Shown here one piece after another: positions 26,326 to 34,789 of a DNA stretch of 46,741 bases. The notes under the pieces are model-generated. The model saw only the letters and a program-made list of their open reading frames with translations. It was not told the origin of the DNA and searched no databases. A program made the position numbers and the translations under genes. How positions within the stretch are numbered: the stretch's first letter is position 1; each line of letters starts with the position of its first letter. Source of the stretch: WRCA01 sp050943575 (lineage in GTDB: Bacteria; Pseudomonadota; Alphaproteobacteria; Rs-D84); assembly GCA_050943575.1 (NCBI GenBank), contig JBMNPL010000004.1, forward strand, positions 1-46,741. Reading direction: 5' to 3'.

Positions 26326-26784
26326 ATGAAATTAAATGCACTAATAGATAATACAGGCGCGACTCACAGCAAAAAACGTGTTGGTCGTGGTATTGGATCT
26401 GGGACGGGCAAAACTGCTGGTCGCGGTCACAAGGGTCAAAAAGCACGTTCAGGTTCTCGTAAACAGGCTACTTTCCAAGGTGGTCAAATGCCGATTTTGC
26501 GTAGATTTCCAAAATTTGGTTTTAACAATATTTTTGCAAAAAAATATGCGACTATAAATTTGGGTGACATTGAAAAATTTATAAAATCTGGCAAAATTGA
26601 TGCTAAAAAGGCTATAACTATTGATTCTTTATTTGACTCAAAAATTTTAAATCGTAAATATAACGGCTTGAAAGTTTTAGCCAAGGGCGAAATTAAAACA
26701 GCTGTTAATATTAAAGCAATTAAATGGTCTAAAAGTGCAGAAGATGCGATTAAAAAAGCAGGCGGAAGCATTGTTCAGGCTTAA
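26326..26784 (+). CDS. rplO: Ribosomal protein L15
   Basis: 152 residues. Gly/Arg/Lys-rich N-terminus (KKRVGRGIGSGTGKTAGRGH) is typical, followed by FQGGQMPILRRFPKFGF. Late 50S protein. Confidence 0.97.
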   Translation: MKLNALIDNTGATHSKKRVGRGIGSGTGKTAGRGHKGQKARSGSRKQATFQGGQMPILRRFPKFGFNNIFAKKYATINLGDIEKFIKSGKIDAKKAITIDSLFDSKILNRKYNGLKVLAKGEIKTAVNIKAIKWSKSAEDAIKKAGGSIVQA

Positions 26785-26818
26785 TTTAGCAAAATAATAA
26801 AAAACAAGGGGAAGGGAA

Positions 26819-27040
26819 ATGACCAAAAAAAACAAAAAACTTATTTTACAAATTATTGTTAGTTTAGCAATACTTGTTATATCTTGGTTTATTATAAATA
26901 TTATTGGACAATTCTTGTCAAATTTGTGGGTTCAAGGTATATTGGCTGCGATTATCACTTGGGTTATAATCAGCATGGGTGATAGAATTGGATTACCAGG
27001 TTTTTCTGATAAAAAAAATATCAAGAAAAGCAAAAAATAA
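26819..27040 (+). CDS. Small membrane protein between rplO and secY
   Basis: 73 residues, not a standard member of the spc operon. A basic start (MTKKNKKL) precedes two hydrophobic segments, ~9-33 (ILQIIVSLAILVISWFIINI) and ~37-53 (GILAAIITWVIISMG), then a basic tail (KKNIKKSKK). The positive-inside rule places both ends in the cytoplasm. A very strong ribosome site, AAGGGGAAGGG, precedes the ATG, so it is likely well translated. Position in the secretion-gene segment suggests a role beside SecY, such as a Sec accessory subunit, but no family was recognised. Confidence 0.8.
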   Translation: MTKKNKKLILQIIVSLAILVISWFIINIIGQFLSNLWVQGILAAIITWVIISMGDRIGLPGFSDKKNIKKSKK

Positions 27041-27064
27041 AGTATGGCTTAATAATTTAATAAC

Positions 27065-28381
27065 ATGAATTTTATAAAGAACTTTTTTACTAATTTATCA
27101 GATTTGCAAAAGCGGATATTGTTTACTTTAGGCGCTTTGATAATTTATCGTGTGGGTTCTTTTATTCCATTACCGGGTGTTAATGCTTCGGCGGTTTTAC
27201 ATTTATTCCAAGGCGAAGGTGGCATGCTTGGGATGTTTGACATGTTTTCGGGTGGTTCTTTATCTCGTATGTCTATTTTAGCATTAAATATTTTCCCTTA
27301 TATTTCGGCATCTATTATAATTCAGTTATTAACTGCGACCAGTAAATCACTGAACGAATTGCGTAAAGAGGGTGAATCTGGGCGTATAAAAATCAATCAA
27401 TATACCAGATATTTGGCTGTTTTATTGGCTATTGTTCAAGGTTGGGCCGTAGTAAAAGGTTTAGAAGTAATGGCACCGGTTAATGGTGTTCCGGCGGTTA
27501 TTAATCCAGGATTATCATTTGAATTATCGGCGGTGATTGCACTAGTTGGCGGAACAGTTTTTGTTATGTGGCTGGCAGAGCAAATTACTGCACGTGGATT
27601 GGGGCAGGGTGCATCTTTATTGATTTTTGCGGGTATTATTGCCGAGGTCCCAGGTGGAATAGCAAAGATGTTTTCTTTGGGCAGTGTTGGTCAAATTTCT
27701 CCGGCTATGATTGCGCTTATTATTGGTTTTGTTGTTGGTATTATTGCTTTGATTGCGTTTATGGAACAGGCTCAACGTCGTATACAAATACTTTACCCAA
27801 GGCAAGTTATGGCAAATGGTGTTACGAATACAAATGCTTCATATTTACCGATTAAAGTAAATATGTCGGGTGTTATGGGTCCTGTTTTTGCATCTTCTAT
27901 TATGATGTTGCCTGCTTTTTTACAACGTTTTGTTCAAAGTGAAAATCATATAGTTCAAAGTATAATGGGATTTTTTACTTATGGCACATGGTCATATATG
28001 GCATTGTACACGATTTTGATAATTTTCTTTGCTTATTTTCAAACGGCGGTTGTATTTAATTCTGAAGAAACTGCGAATAATTTGAAAAATGCGGGTGGTT
28101 ATATTCCCAGTGTTCGTCCAGGGGAACAAACTTCTAAATTTTTGGATGGTATTGTATCTCGGACAACAGCGATAGGTGTTGTGTATTTAGTAGTTGTATG
28201 TGTACTTCCGATTATTTTGAACACTCAATTGGGTATGCCACTGGCGATTGGTGGGACTAGTGTATTGATTGTTGCTGGGGTTGTATTAGATACGATGAAT
28301 CAGGTTCAATCTTATATGGTTGCGAAACAATATAGCAGTGTTATTAAGAAAGCACAGAAAAAAGGCAGATTTAGGGTTTGA
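27065..28381 (+). CDS. secY: Protein translocase subunit SecY
   Basis: 438 residues, ten membrane helices. RVGSFIPLPGVN near the N-terminus and the cytoplasmic loop GGYIPSVRPGEQTSKFLD are canonical. No obvious Shine-Dalgarno precedes the ATG, which is unusual beside its neighbour; translation may depend on coupling to the 73-residue gene 24 bases upstream. adk, which normally follows secY in alphaproteobacteria, is absent; rpsM comes next. Confidence 0.98.
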   Translation: MNFIKNFFTNLSDLQKRILFTLGALIIYRVGSFIPLPGVNASAVLHLFQGEGGMLGMFDMFSGGSLSRMSILALNIFPYISASIIIQLLTATSKSLNELRKEGESGRIKINQYTRYLAVLLAIVQGWAVVKGLEVMAPVNGVPAVINPGLSFELSAVIALVGGTVFVMWLAEQITARGLGQGASLLIFAGIIAEVPGGIAKMFSLGSVGQISPAMIALIIGFVVGIIALIAFMEQAQRRIQILYPRQVMANGVTNTNASYLPIKVNMSGVMGPVFASSIMMLPAFLQRFVQSENHIVQSIMGFFTYGTWSYMALYTILIIFFAYFQTAVVFNSEETANNLKNAGGYIPSVRPGEQTSKFLDGIVSRTTAIGVVYLVVVCVLPIILNTQLGMPLAIGGTSVLIVAGVVLDTMNQVQSYMVAKQYSSVIKKAQKKGRFRV

Positions 28382-28435
28382 CATTTGCATTGTTTGTTAT
28401 AAAATGGTGCAGCAATTAACAAAGGGAAACATAGA

Positions 28436-28813
28436 ATGGCACGTATAGCAGGTGTAAATATTCCGGAAAACAAACGCGTTGAAATTGCGTTACAATCAAT
28501 TTATGGGATTGGTCCGGCTAAAGCTAATCAAATTGTAAAAGCCTTGAAATTCAAGGATAGTTTGCGTACAAAAGATTTAACAGATGCGGAAATTGTTGAT
28601 ATTTCAAATTACATTGAAGAGAATTTCAAAGTAGAGGGTGATGTTCGTCGTGATATTTCAATGAATATTAAACGTTTACAAGATTTGAAATCATATCGCG
28701 GTATTCGTCATCGCAATCGTTTACCGGTTCGTGGTCAACGCACTCAGACAAATGCCAGAACTCGCAAGGGTAAGCGTATAGTTGTCGCAGGTTCAGCATC
28801 AAAAGGAAAGTAA
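28436..28813 (+). CDS. rpsM: Ribosomal protein S13
   Basis: 125 residues. MARIAGVNIPENKRVEIALQ and YRGIRHRNRLPVRGQRTQTN are canonical. Start of the alpha section, 54 bases after secY, with no rpmJ or adk between. Confidence 0.98.
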   Translation: MARIAGVNIPENKRVEIALQSIYGIGPAKANQIVKALKFKDSLRTKDLTDAEIVDISNYIEENFKVEGDVRRDISMNIKRLQDLKSYRGIRHRNRLPVRGQRTQTNARTRKGKRIVVAGSASKGK

Positions 28814-28816
28814 AAA

Positions 28817-29200
28817 ATGGCAGTAAAATCTACAAAAAAGAAAGTTGTTAAAAAAGTTTCGCATGGCATTGCTCATGTTTTGGCTACAAACAATAACACT
28901 CGTATAACTATTACTGATCAATCGGGTGCGGTATTAGCATGGGGGACTGCTGGTGCAAATAATTTCAAGGGTGCAAAAAAATCAACTCCTTATGCGGCAT
29001 CTGTTGTTGCAGAATCAGTTGGCAAAAAGGTTGCTGACATGGGCATGAAAACGGTTGATGTTTTAATGCGTGGAATTGGTCAGGGTCGTGAATCTGCGGT
29101 TCGTGCATTGGGAAACACTGGATTGATAGTTCAGTCAATTACTGATACAACACGCATTCCTCATAATGGATGCAGACCGAAAAAAGTTCGCCGCGTTTAA
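28817..29200 (+). CDS. rpsK: Ribosomal protein S11
   Basis: 127 residues. GIAHVLATNNNTRITITDQ and PHNGCRPKKVRRV end are canonical. Three bases after rpsM. Lines the mRNA path on the platform. Confidence 0.98.
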   Translation: MAVKSTKKKVVKKVSHGIAHVLATNNNTRITITDQSGAVLAWGTAGANNFKGAKKSTPYAASVVAESVGKKVADMGMKTVDVLMRGIGQGRESAVRALGNTGLIVQSITDTTRIPHNGCRPKKVRRV

Positions 29201-29262
29201 ATTATTTATAGTTTTGCGGTTTTACTAGGTGAAAATAATAAACTAAGCCTCAGGAGCAAAAA

Positions 29263-30288
29263 ATGATTGAAAAAAATTGGATGACATTAATCAAGCCAAA
29301 AAAAATATTTGTTAAAGTTAATGAAAAAAATCCTAATGAAGCAGAAGTAATTGCTGAACCTTTGGAAAAAGGTTTTGGTTTGACACTTGGGACAGCATTG
29401 CGTCGTGTATTATTATCTTCTTTACAAGGTTGTGCCCCAATATATGTAAAAATTGATGGTGTTCAGCATGAATTTCAAAGTATACCGGGGGTTCGTGAAG
29501 ATGTTACAGATATTATTCTTAATTTAAAAAGTGTTTATTTTAAGGCTATTAACGAGGGTCAGCATAAAGCTGTATTAAAAGTCAATGGGCCTGCTGTTGT
29601 AACTGCTGGTATGATAGAAACAGTTGGTGGAATTGAAGTTATGAACAAAGATGCTGAAATTTGTAATTTAGATAAAGGTGCATCTTTGGATATGGAAATT
29701 ATGTTGGATACGGGTCGTGGTTATGTTCCTGCAAGTTCTAGGAACGAAGATTTACCATTGGGTGTTATTCCGGTTGATTCTATATTTTCACCAATTTTGA
29801 ATGTATCTACATCTGTTAGTGAAACTCGTGTTGGTCAAAGCACTGATTATGATAAACTAGAAATGGTTGTTAAAACAAATGGTACGGTTTCTCCCGAAGA
29901 TGCGGTTGCATTGGCATCCAGAATATTGACTGATCAACTAGTTGTCTTTATTAACTTTGAAGACCCTACACAATACATACAGTCCGAGGAAGAAAAGGAT
30001 AAAGAGGCATTACCATTTGATCCAAAATTATTAAAACATGTTGATGAATTAGAATTATCAGTTCGTGCCAGCAATTGTTTGAAAAACGATAAAATTAATT
30101 GGTTGGGTGAATTGGTTCAAAAAACTGAAACAGACATGTTAAAAACTCCTAATTTTGGTCGCAAGAGTTTGAATGAGATCAAGGCTCAATTAGAAGCAAT
30201 GGGTTTAAGTTTAGGTATGGAAGTCCAAGGTTGGCCACCAGAAAACATTGTAGAATTGGCTAAAAAATACGAAGATCCGTATAAATAA
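29263..30288 (+). CDS. rpoA: RNA polymerase alpha subunit
   Basis: 341 residues, full length with both domains. The N-terminal assembly domain has EPLEKGFGLTLGTALRRVLL; the C-terminal domain has LELSVRASNCLKNDKI and NFGRKSLNEIKAQLEAMG, needed for UP-element and activator contacts. AGGAG lies before the ATG. Confidence 0.98.
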   Translation: MIEKNWMTLIKPKKIFVKVNEKNPNEAEVIAEPLEKGFGLTLGTALRRVLLSSLQGCAPIYVKIDGVQHEFQSIPGVREDVTDIILNLKSVYFKAINEGQHKAVLKVNGPAVVTAGMIETVGGIEVMNKDAEICNLDKGASLDMEIMLDTGRGYVPASSRNEDLPLGVIPVDSIFSPILNVSTSVSETRVGQSTDYDKLEMVVKTNGTVSPEDAVALASRILTDQLVVFINFEDPTQYIQSEEEKDKEALPFDPKLLKHVDELELSVRASNCLKNDKINWLGELVQKTETDMLKTPNFGRKSLNEIKAQLEAMGLSLGMEVQGWPPENIVELAKKYEDPYK

Positions 30289-30381
30289 TAATTTTCTTGT
30301 TTCTGAAATTTTCAGGGCACAGAAAGATGTTTAATCCCCGATTATATATTTTTGGGGCAACAGCACAAAAGGAGCGCAAAA

Positions 30382-30948
30382 ATGAGGCACATGAAAGCAA
30401 AACGCAAATTTAATCGCGATATTAATGCACGCAAGGCTTTATTTCGTGGTTTAGCAAAAAGTTTGATTGAAAAAGAACAGATTAAAACGACATTACCCAA
30501 AGCAAAAGATTTGCGCGGTGTTGTTGAAAAACTAATTACTCGTGCCAAGGTTGATTCTGTTGCAAATCGTCGTTTGACATCTGCTGATTTAGGCAGCAAT
30601 AGTGCAGATGCGGTTAAAAAATTATTTACAATTTTGGGTCCTCGTTATGCAAAGCGTCCGGGGGGATATACTCGTGTATTAAAAGCTGGTTTTCGTTATG
30701 GTGATGCTGCTCCGATGGCAATTATTGAATTAGTTGATCGTGATGAATCTGCAAAAAAATCAAAAGAAACAAAAGAAGTCAAAGAAAAGTTAGCTGACAA
30801 GAAAACAGAACAAACAAAATCAGAAGCAGAAAAGACAAAACCGGCAAAAGCAAAGGCTACAAAAGTTGTAAAAGATGTTGCTGGAAAAACTAAAACGACA
30901 GGTGCTACAAAATCTGTCGCGATTAAACGTCGTGCGACTGGTAAATAA
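30382..30948 (+). CDS. rplQ: Ribosomal protein L17 with long Lys/Ala/Thr tail
   Basis: 188 residues from ATG 30382, after AAAAGGAG (30367-30374); an upstream TTG-initiated frame (30352) is rejected. MRHMKAKRKFNRDINARKAL, then TTLPKAKDLRGVVEKLITRA, are alphaproteobacterial L17. A ~60-residue tail, rich in Lys, Glu, Ala and Thr, extends past the core. Last gene of the superoperon. Confidence 0.96.
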   Translation: MRHMKAKRKFNRDINARKALFRGLAKSLIEKEQIKTTLPKAKDLRGVVEKLITRAKVDSVANRRLTSADLGSNSADAVKKLFTILGPRYAKRPGGYTRVLKAGFRYGDAAPMAIIELVDRDESAKKSKETKEVKEKLADKKTEQTKSEAEKTKPAKAKATKVVKDVAGKTKTTGATKSVAIKRRATGK

Positions 30949-30952
30949 AACA

Positions 30953-30986
30953 GCGGGCATTTGCCCGCATTCTTTTTTATTTTAAT
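30953..30986 (+). terminator. Terminator of the ribosomal superoperon
   Basis: GCGGGC (30953-30958) pairs with GCCCGC (30963-30968), followed by a T-rich tract. Five bases after the rplQ stop codon. Confidence 0.92.
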
Positions 30987-31013
30987 AGTATTCATGTGAT
31001 TTTATATTATTGT

Positions 31014-31889
31014 TTATAATTCGGATATATCTTTAATTATTTTTATTCCGTTTGCTTTCCAATTTGGAATTAATATTTCTAAATCCATAATATTGTCAGT
31101 TTTTAATAATAACACAGGTATTGCATTTTCATTTTTTGCGGCTGTAATAACTGCATTTATGGGGGATGGTTTTTGTTTTCCTGTGGCGAACCAGTTATCT
31201 TCATCTGCCACCCAAAAATCAGAATCGTCATGAGTTATGATGGCGAATTTTTTATTATTAATAGTTTTTATTTCTATTTTATTTTCATCTGGTTTATTAA
31301 ATTCTGTTTTATTATTAGGGACGTCATCCCAATTTAATTCTTTGAATACTGGGATATTGGGATCTTCTATTTTATCAATATCAAAACTTTCTGGTAACAT
31401 CATTGACATTTCATCTATGTTTTGATTACATTCTGCTGATAGATTAACAGGTGGTTTATTTGGAACGATTTTGCAGTTCATTACTCCACGTGATAATTGT
31501 CCACGTATCATTCTTGTGTATGGCACATGCATTTCTTCGGGCATTTCGGATGGAAATATTATTTCAGTTTCTTTATCATTGATTTTTTCTGATTCTGTTT
31601 TATTTTCTTTTTCTTCTTTTTCTTTTTTTAATGTTATTAATGGTTTACTTGTTTTTATTATAGTTATACATCCTGCCAGCCATATAGGAATCCATGCGAC
31701 AAGTGCGATTATAAAACTAAATTTGGCAAATCCATGCAGAACAATTTTTGATAATCCAATCCAACTGGATAAGTATAAAATATTAAAATTAAAAAGCATT
31801 AAAAAAATTAAACCAGAGACGATAAAATACCCCATCGTCCAAACAATAATATACTTTAACGGAAAAGACTTTTTTACTTCTTTTGACAT
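31014..31889 (-). CDS. Membrane protein with acidic linker and unknown C-terminal domain
   Basis: 291 residues, convergent with rplQ. Two membrane segments (~13-33 and ~55-77) are followed by a Lys/Glu-rich linker (KKEKEEKENKTESEKINDKE) and a soluble domain with FAIITHDDSDFWVADEDNWF and ending ILIPNWKANGIKIIKDISEL, presumably cytoplasmic. The C-terminal alternation of beta strands and helices could be a Rossmann-like or nuclease-like fold, but no catalytic signature is clear. A strong promoter lies so close that the transcript may be leaderless. Unknown function. Confidence 0.8.
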   Translation of the reverse strand: MSKEVKKSFPLKYIIVWTMGYFIVSGLIFLMLFNFNILYLSSWIGLSKIVLHGFAKFSFIIALVAWIPIWLAGCITIIKTSKPLITLKKEKEEKENKTESEKINDKETEIIFPSEMPEEMHVPYTRMIRGQLSRGVMNCKIVPNKPPVNLSAECNQNIDEMSMMLPESFDIDKIEDPNIPVFKELNWDDVPNNKTEFNKPDENKIEIKTINNKKFAIITHDDSDFWVADEDNWFATGKQKPSPINAVITAAKNENAIPVLLLKTDNIMDLEILIPNWKANGIKIIKDISEL

Positions 31890-31898
31890 TATATAAAC

Positions 31899-31927
31899 AT
31901 AATATGACTATCTACCAGTTTTGTCAA
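31899..31927 (-). promoter_or_regulatory. Promoter of the 291-residue membrane protein gene
   Basis: Leftward TTGACA (31927-31922), 17-base spacer, TATTAT (31904-31899). The -10 box lies only 9 bases from the ATG (31889), giving little or no leader. Confidence 0.8.
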
Positions 31928-32014
31928 GTATTTATTTAATTTTGATTTTTATTTTGAATTTAAAAATTTATTATAAAAAGTATTTTTTTTATTTTTATTA
32001 TATTTATAATATGA

Positions 32015-32020
32015 TATAAT
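32015..32020 (+). promoter_or_regulatory. -10 box of the 752-residue secreted protein gene
   Basis: TATAAT sits 24 bases before the ATG at 32045, with AGGGAG as ribosome site. No good -35 box is seen, only T-rich sequence at the right distance. Confidence 0.4.
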
Positions 32021-32044
32021 GAAACAAAACAGGGAGAATTAAAT

Positions 32045-34303
32045 ATGAGAAAATTACTCGGATTTCTAGGCTTTTTTGCTTTTACATCAGTTTTAGCAAT
32101 TTCTGCAGATGCTGCTCCAGGACAAAATTTACGTGGTTGGGCTGGTGCTGATACTTCTCGGGCAACTGCTATATCATCCAGTCGTATGCCTACTATGCCG
32201 GCTGGAATGGGTGGTGTGGTTTCTGCTGGGATAGGTGGTGGAAATATGTCTCCCAGCCAAAATCTTCCTAATCCTACTGTTATGGCTTGTATACCGGGTG
32301 CAACTCAGGCTTGTGTAACGACTACTGGTCAATCAGGAACACAAGTATGTGAAGAAAATGGCACATGGGGTCAATGTATTGCGACGGTTACACCTCCAAA
32401 AGTATTTTCTGTTGAAGAATGTATGAATTCTTTGATGGCGTGTGTAAATAGTGGTGGATTACCAAACGGTGTTGCTGATATGTATGATCAAAGTATACGG
32501 AATTCTATAATTAGTGGAATGGGTTTATGTAAATCTGTTGTTGATAGATGTATTGCTGACATTAATTTTTATCATAGTTCATCAGATGTTTGGATTGATT
32601 TTAATTCTCGCGTTGTTCAACCAGAATATTATAGTTTTGTTTTACGTAAAACTGGATTGACTCCGAATCAGGCTGAAAACACATGTAATTTATTAGATAA
32701 AAATGTTTATGGTAAATCATTCGCTGCAGTGGGCGGCACTAAGAATAATAAGCAAGTCAGAGGCGAATATGATCAAGATATAAATGCATATAATAATTTA
32801 GCAAAAGAAGCAAAAACTAAAGATAATCCTTTAGGGGCAACGGTTAATAACGATGCTAATTATGACGGTGGTCGTGGTCATTATGCACGTTGGGATGCAA
32901 CCAAAGGGGAATGTTTAGTTCGTGTTGCTGCATATAATAAAGATAAATTAATTACTAATAAATGGCTGGGAATTGGTGATGATAAAGCTGCTGAAGTTTG
33001 GCAACCAGCCGGCAGTAGTTTTACTTGTAATAAAGAATTGTTTGAATTTGGATTAATGAATCAAACAAAGAAAATGGCTGTATTAGGAACCACGGGTGGC
33101 GCAGTTGCGGGTGGATTATTGGGTTTAGCAGGTGGTGCCGCCAAAGATAAAAAATTAGCATCAATGGATTATTGTGATTCCAGAGAAAATTTGATAAAAA
33201 TGAACGAGGAATTAAAAGATAATGAAGCGCGTGCAATACTTAATGAATACTTGGGTGGTCCAAGTGCAACTTCTATTTCTAAGTATCAACCTGAGCAACC
33301 ATTGGCTGTAACTACTGTTTTAAAGTCGGGCAAACAAATAACTAAAAAAGAATGTGAAAAAATTCAAAAATTATATAACAGTTATCAACAATGGAAAGTT
33401 ATAACAATTGCCGCAGGTACAGACCATAAAGAATTACCAGCCGTAGCAGAATATTGTGTCAGTTGTGATAAAGCATGTGATGGAGTTATAGAAGCAGGTC
33501 AAGAAGCATATAAAACAAAATATGATCAAAATAGTAATATACCTTATTGTTCTATTTTAACTTTTGCTAAACAAGCTATGAAATCAAAAGCAGGTGATAC
33601 TTGTTCAGAATTGCTAACTGCATTTGATGATTATATGGAATCCATAGGATGTGATAATGAGGAAATACAAGATTGCACAAATCAGGAATTAGCAAATGGG
33701 AAAAGATTATATCATAACCCAAATAGGATGTATGCTAACTTAAATAAAGAAGTTTATTGTAATGCTGGAGAACAAAATTGTATATCAGGAAATGAATTTA
33801 AAAAACAAGTCGCGCGTCTTGGTTCAGTTCTTGAAAACTTAGATATTGCTAATACAATAGATCAAGGAATGAGCCATAAAGCCAAGGGCGCATTAATTGG
33901 TGCAGGTGTCGGTGCAGGTGTTGGTGGATTGGCAACCGCTATTACGGCTTTTGTTGAAAAGAATAATATTAGCTGTCGTGTAGGGGATGATTTAAATAGA
34001 ATTCAAATGGGTAAATCCGGAACCATAGATACATTAAAAAATTATTATGTAAAATGGGGTCTAAATTTACCAGATATTGTTACTACACCAACAGTACATG
34101 TTACAGATTGTGAAACTTGGAGAGCCGCATGTTCAGCAATAACAAATATTGAAGAATGTGTAACCGCAAGTGTTCATTATAAAAAAACAATTGAAAGTGT
34201 TACTACTACACAACTTGTTCATAATGCATGTGCTGTAAATGTAGCAGATGGAACATGTCAAGAAAACTTGCCGGTTGCAACCAGTCAAGGTGCATGTCCA
34301 TAA
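32045..34303 (+). CDS. Large secreted Cys-rich protein with glycine-zipper segments
   Basis: 752 residues. A signal peptide (MRKLLGFLGFFAFTSVLAIS, cleavage near ADA-AP) sends it through Sec. The start has CIPGATQAC (C82, C90), then VCEENGTWGQC (C102, C111), a motif seen in other secreted proteins. About 30 cysteines overall. Two glycine-zipper stretches, GGAVAGGLLGLAGGAA (~353-368) and ALIGAGVGAGVGGLATAI (~616-633), could insert in or span a membrane. Only loosely like the three paralogs downstream, though of the same style. It may be an envelope or surface protein held by disulfides. Closed by a terminator. Confidence 0.85.
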   Translation: MRKLLGFLGFFAFTSVLAISADAAPGQNLRGWAGADTSRATAISSSRMPTMPAGMGGVVSAGIGGGNMSPSQNLPNPTVMACIPGATQACVTTTGQSGTQVCEENGTWGQCIATVTPPKVFSVEECMNSLMACVNSGGLPNGVADMYDQSIRNSIISGMGLCKSVVDRCIADINFYHSSSDVWIDFNSRVVQPEYYSFVLRKTGLTPNQAENTCNLLDKNVYGKSFAAVGGTKNNKQVRGEYDQDINAYNNLAKEAKTKDNPLGATVNNDANYDGGRGHYARWDATKGECLVRVAAYNKDKLITNKWLGIGDDKAAEVWQPAGSSFTCNKELFEFGLMNQTKKMAVLGTTGGAVAGGLLGLAGGAAKDKKLASMDYCDSRENLIKMNEELKDNEARAILNEYLGGPSATSISKYQPEQPLAVTTVLKSGKQITKKECEKIQKLYNSYQQWKVITIAAGTDHKELPAVAEYCVSCDKACDGVIEAGQEAYKTKYDQNSNIPYCSILTFAKQAMKSKAGDTCSELLTAFDDYMESIGCDNEEIQDCTNQELANGKRLYHNPNRMYANLNKEVYCNAGEQNCISGNEFKKQVARLGSVLENLDIANTIDQGMSHKAKGALIGAGVGAGVGGLATAITAFVEKNNISCRVGDDLNRIQMGKSGTIDTLKNYYVKWGLNLPDIVTTPTVHVTDCETWRAACSAITNIEECVTASVHYKKTIESVTTTQLVHNACAVNVADGTCQENLPVATSQGACP

Positions 34304-34320
34304 TCAAGTGATTAAAAATT

Positions 34321-34347
34321 AACCCGCCTAAATGGCGGGTTTTTATT
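34321..34347 (+). terminator. Terminator after the 752-residue protein gene
   Basis: AACCCGCC (34321-34328) pairs with GGCGGGTT (34334-34341), loop TAAAT, followed by a T tract. Just past the stop codon. Confidence 0.92.
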
Positions 34348-34350
34348 TAT

Positions 34351-34641
34351 TTATTTTTGATGTGCTTTTCTGTCCTCAATAATAAAATATATACATTTAT
34401 TATTAGTATTTGAATTATTTTTACCAGAATATACCCTTATACAAGAATTGTTAGAAACAATTTTTCGTGATCGAGAGTTTTGTATGTTCATAGTCACACT
34501 ATCTTGATGCGTAACAACAGTTGAATCTGATTGTACCTGTTGATTTTGTGCAAAACTATTTTTGCCAACTAATAACATTATCGCTGGTATTCCACCAAAC
34601 ATTAAAATATTTTTTACCCAATTTGGTATTCTTTTTGACAT
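34351..34641 (-). CDS. Small exported or membrane-anchored protein of unknown function
   Basis: 96 residues. A hydrophobic stretch (~12-32; WVKNILMFGGIPAIMLLVGK, then NSFAQ) may be a signal peptide or anchor. The rest is rich in Asn, Ser, Thr and Gln with two cysteines (NNSCIRVYS, NNKCIYFI) that could form a disulfide. GGAGG ribosome site and a near-consensus promoter suggest real, strong expression. No family recognised. Confidence 0.7.
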   Translation of the reverse strand: MSKRIPNWVKNILMFGGIPAIMLLVGKNSFAQNQQVQSDSTVVTHQDSVTMNIQNSRSRKIVSNNSCIRVYSGKNNSNTNNKCIYFIIEDRKAHQK

Positions 34642-34684
34642 TTTTGCCTCCGTCTAGTTTAAGAATTTTATTTATTGTAATATA

Positions 34685-34712
34685 ATTATAAGACATAAAC
34701 ATTGTTTGTCAA
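34685..34712 (-). promoter_or_regulatory. Strong promoter of the 96-residue protein gene
   Basis: Leftward, perfect TTGACA (34712-34707), 16-base spacer, perfect TATAAT (34690-34685); ~44 bases before the ATG, with GGAGG ribosome site. Confidence 0.85.
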
Positions 34713-34763
34713 GCATAATATTAAAAAAATAATATCTGGGTCAGGTTTTAATATTTTAACAAT

Positions 34764-34789
34764 AAAAAATCGCCCTGATGGGCGATTTT
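34764..34789 (-). terminator. Terminator of clpP-clpX
   Basis: Leftward, ATCGCCC (34786-34780) and GGGCGAT (34775-34769) pair across TCA-rich loop, then a T-rich run. The hairpin starts right at the clpX stop codon. Confidence 0.88.
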
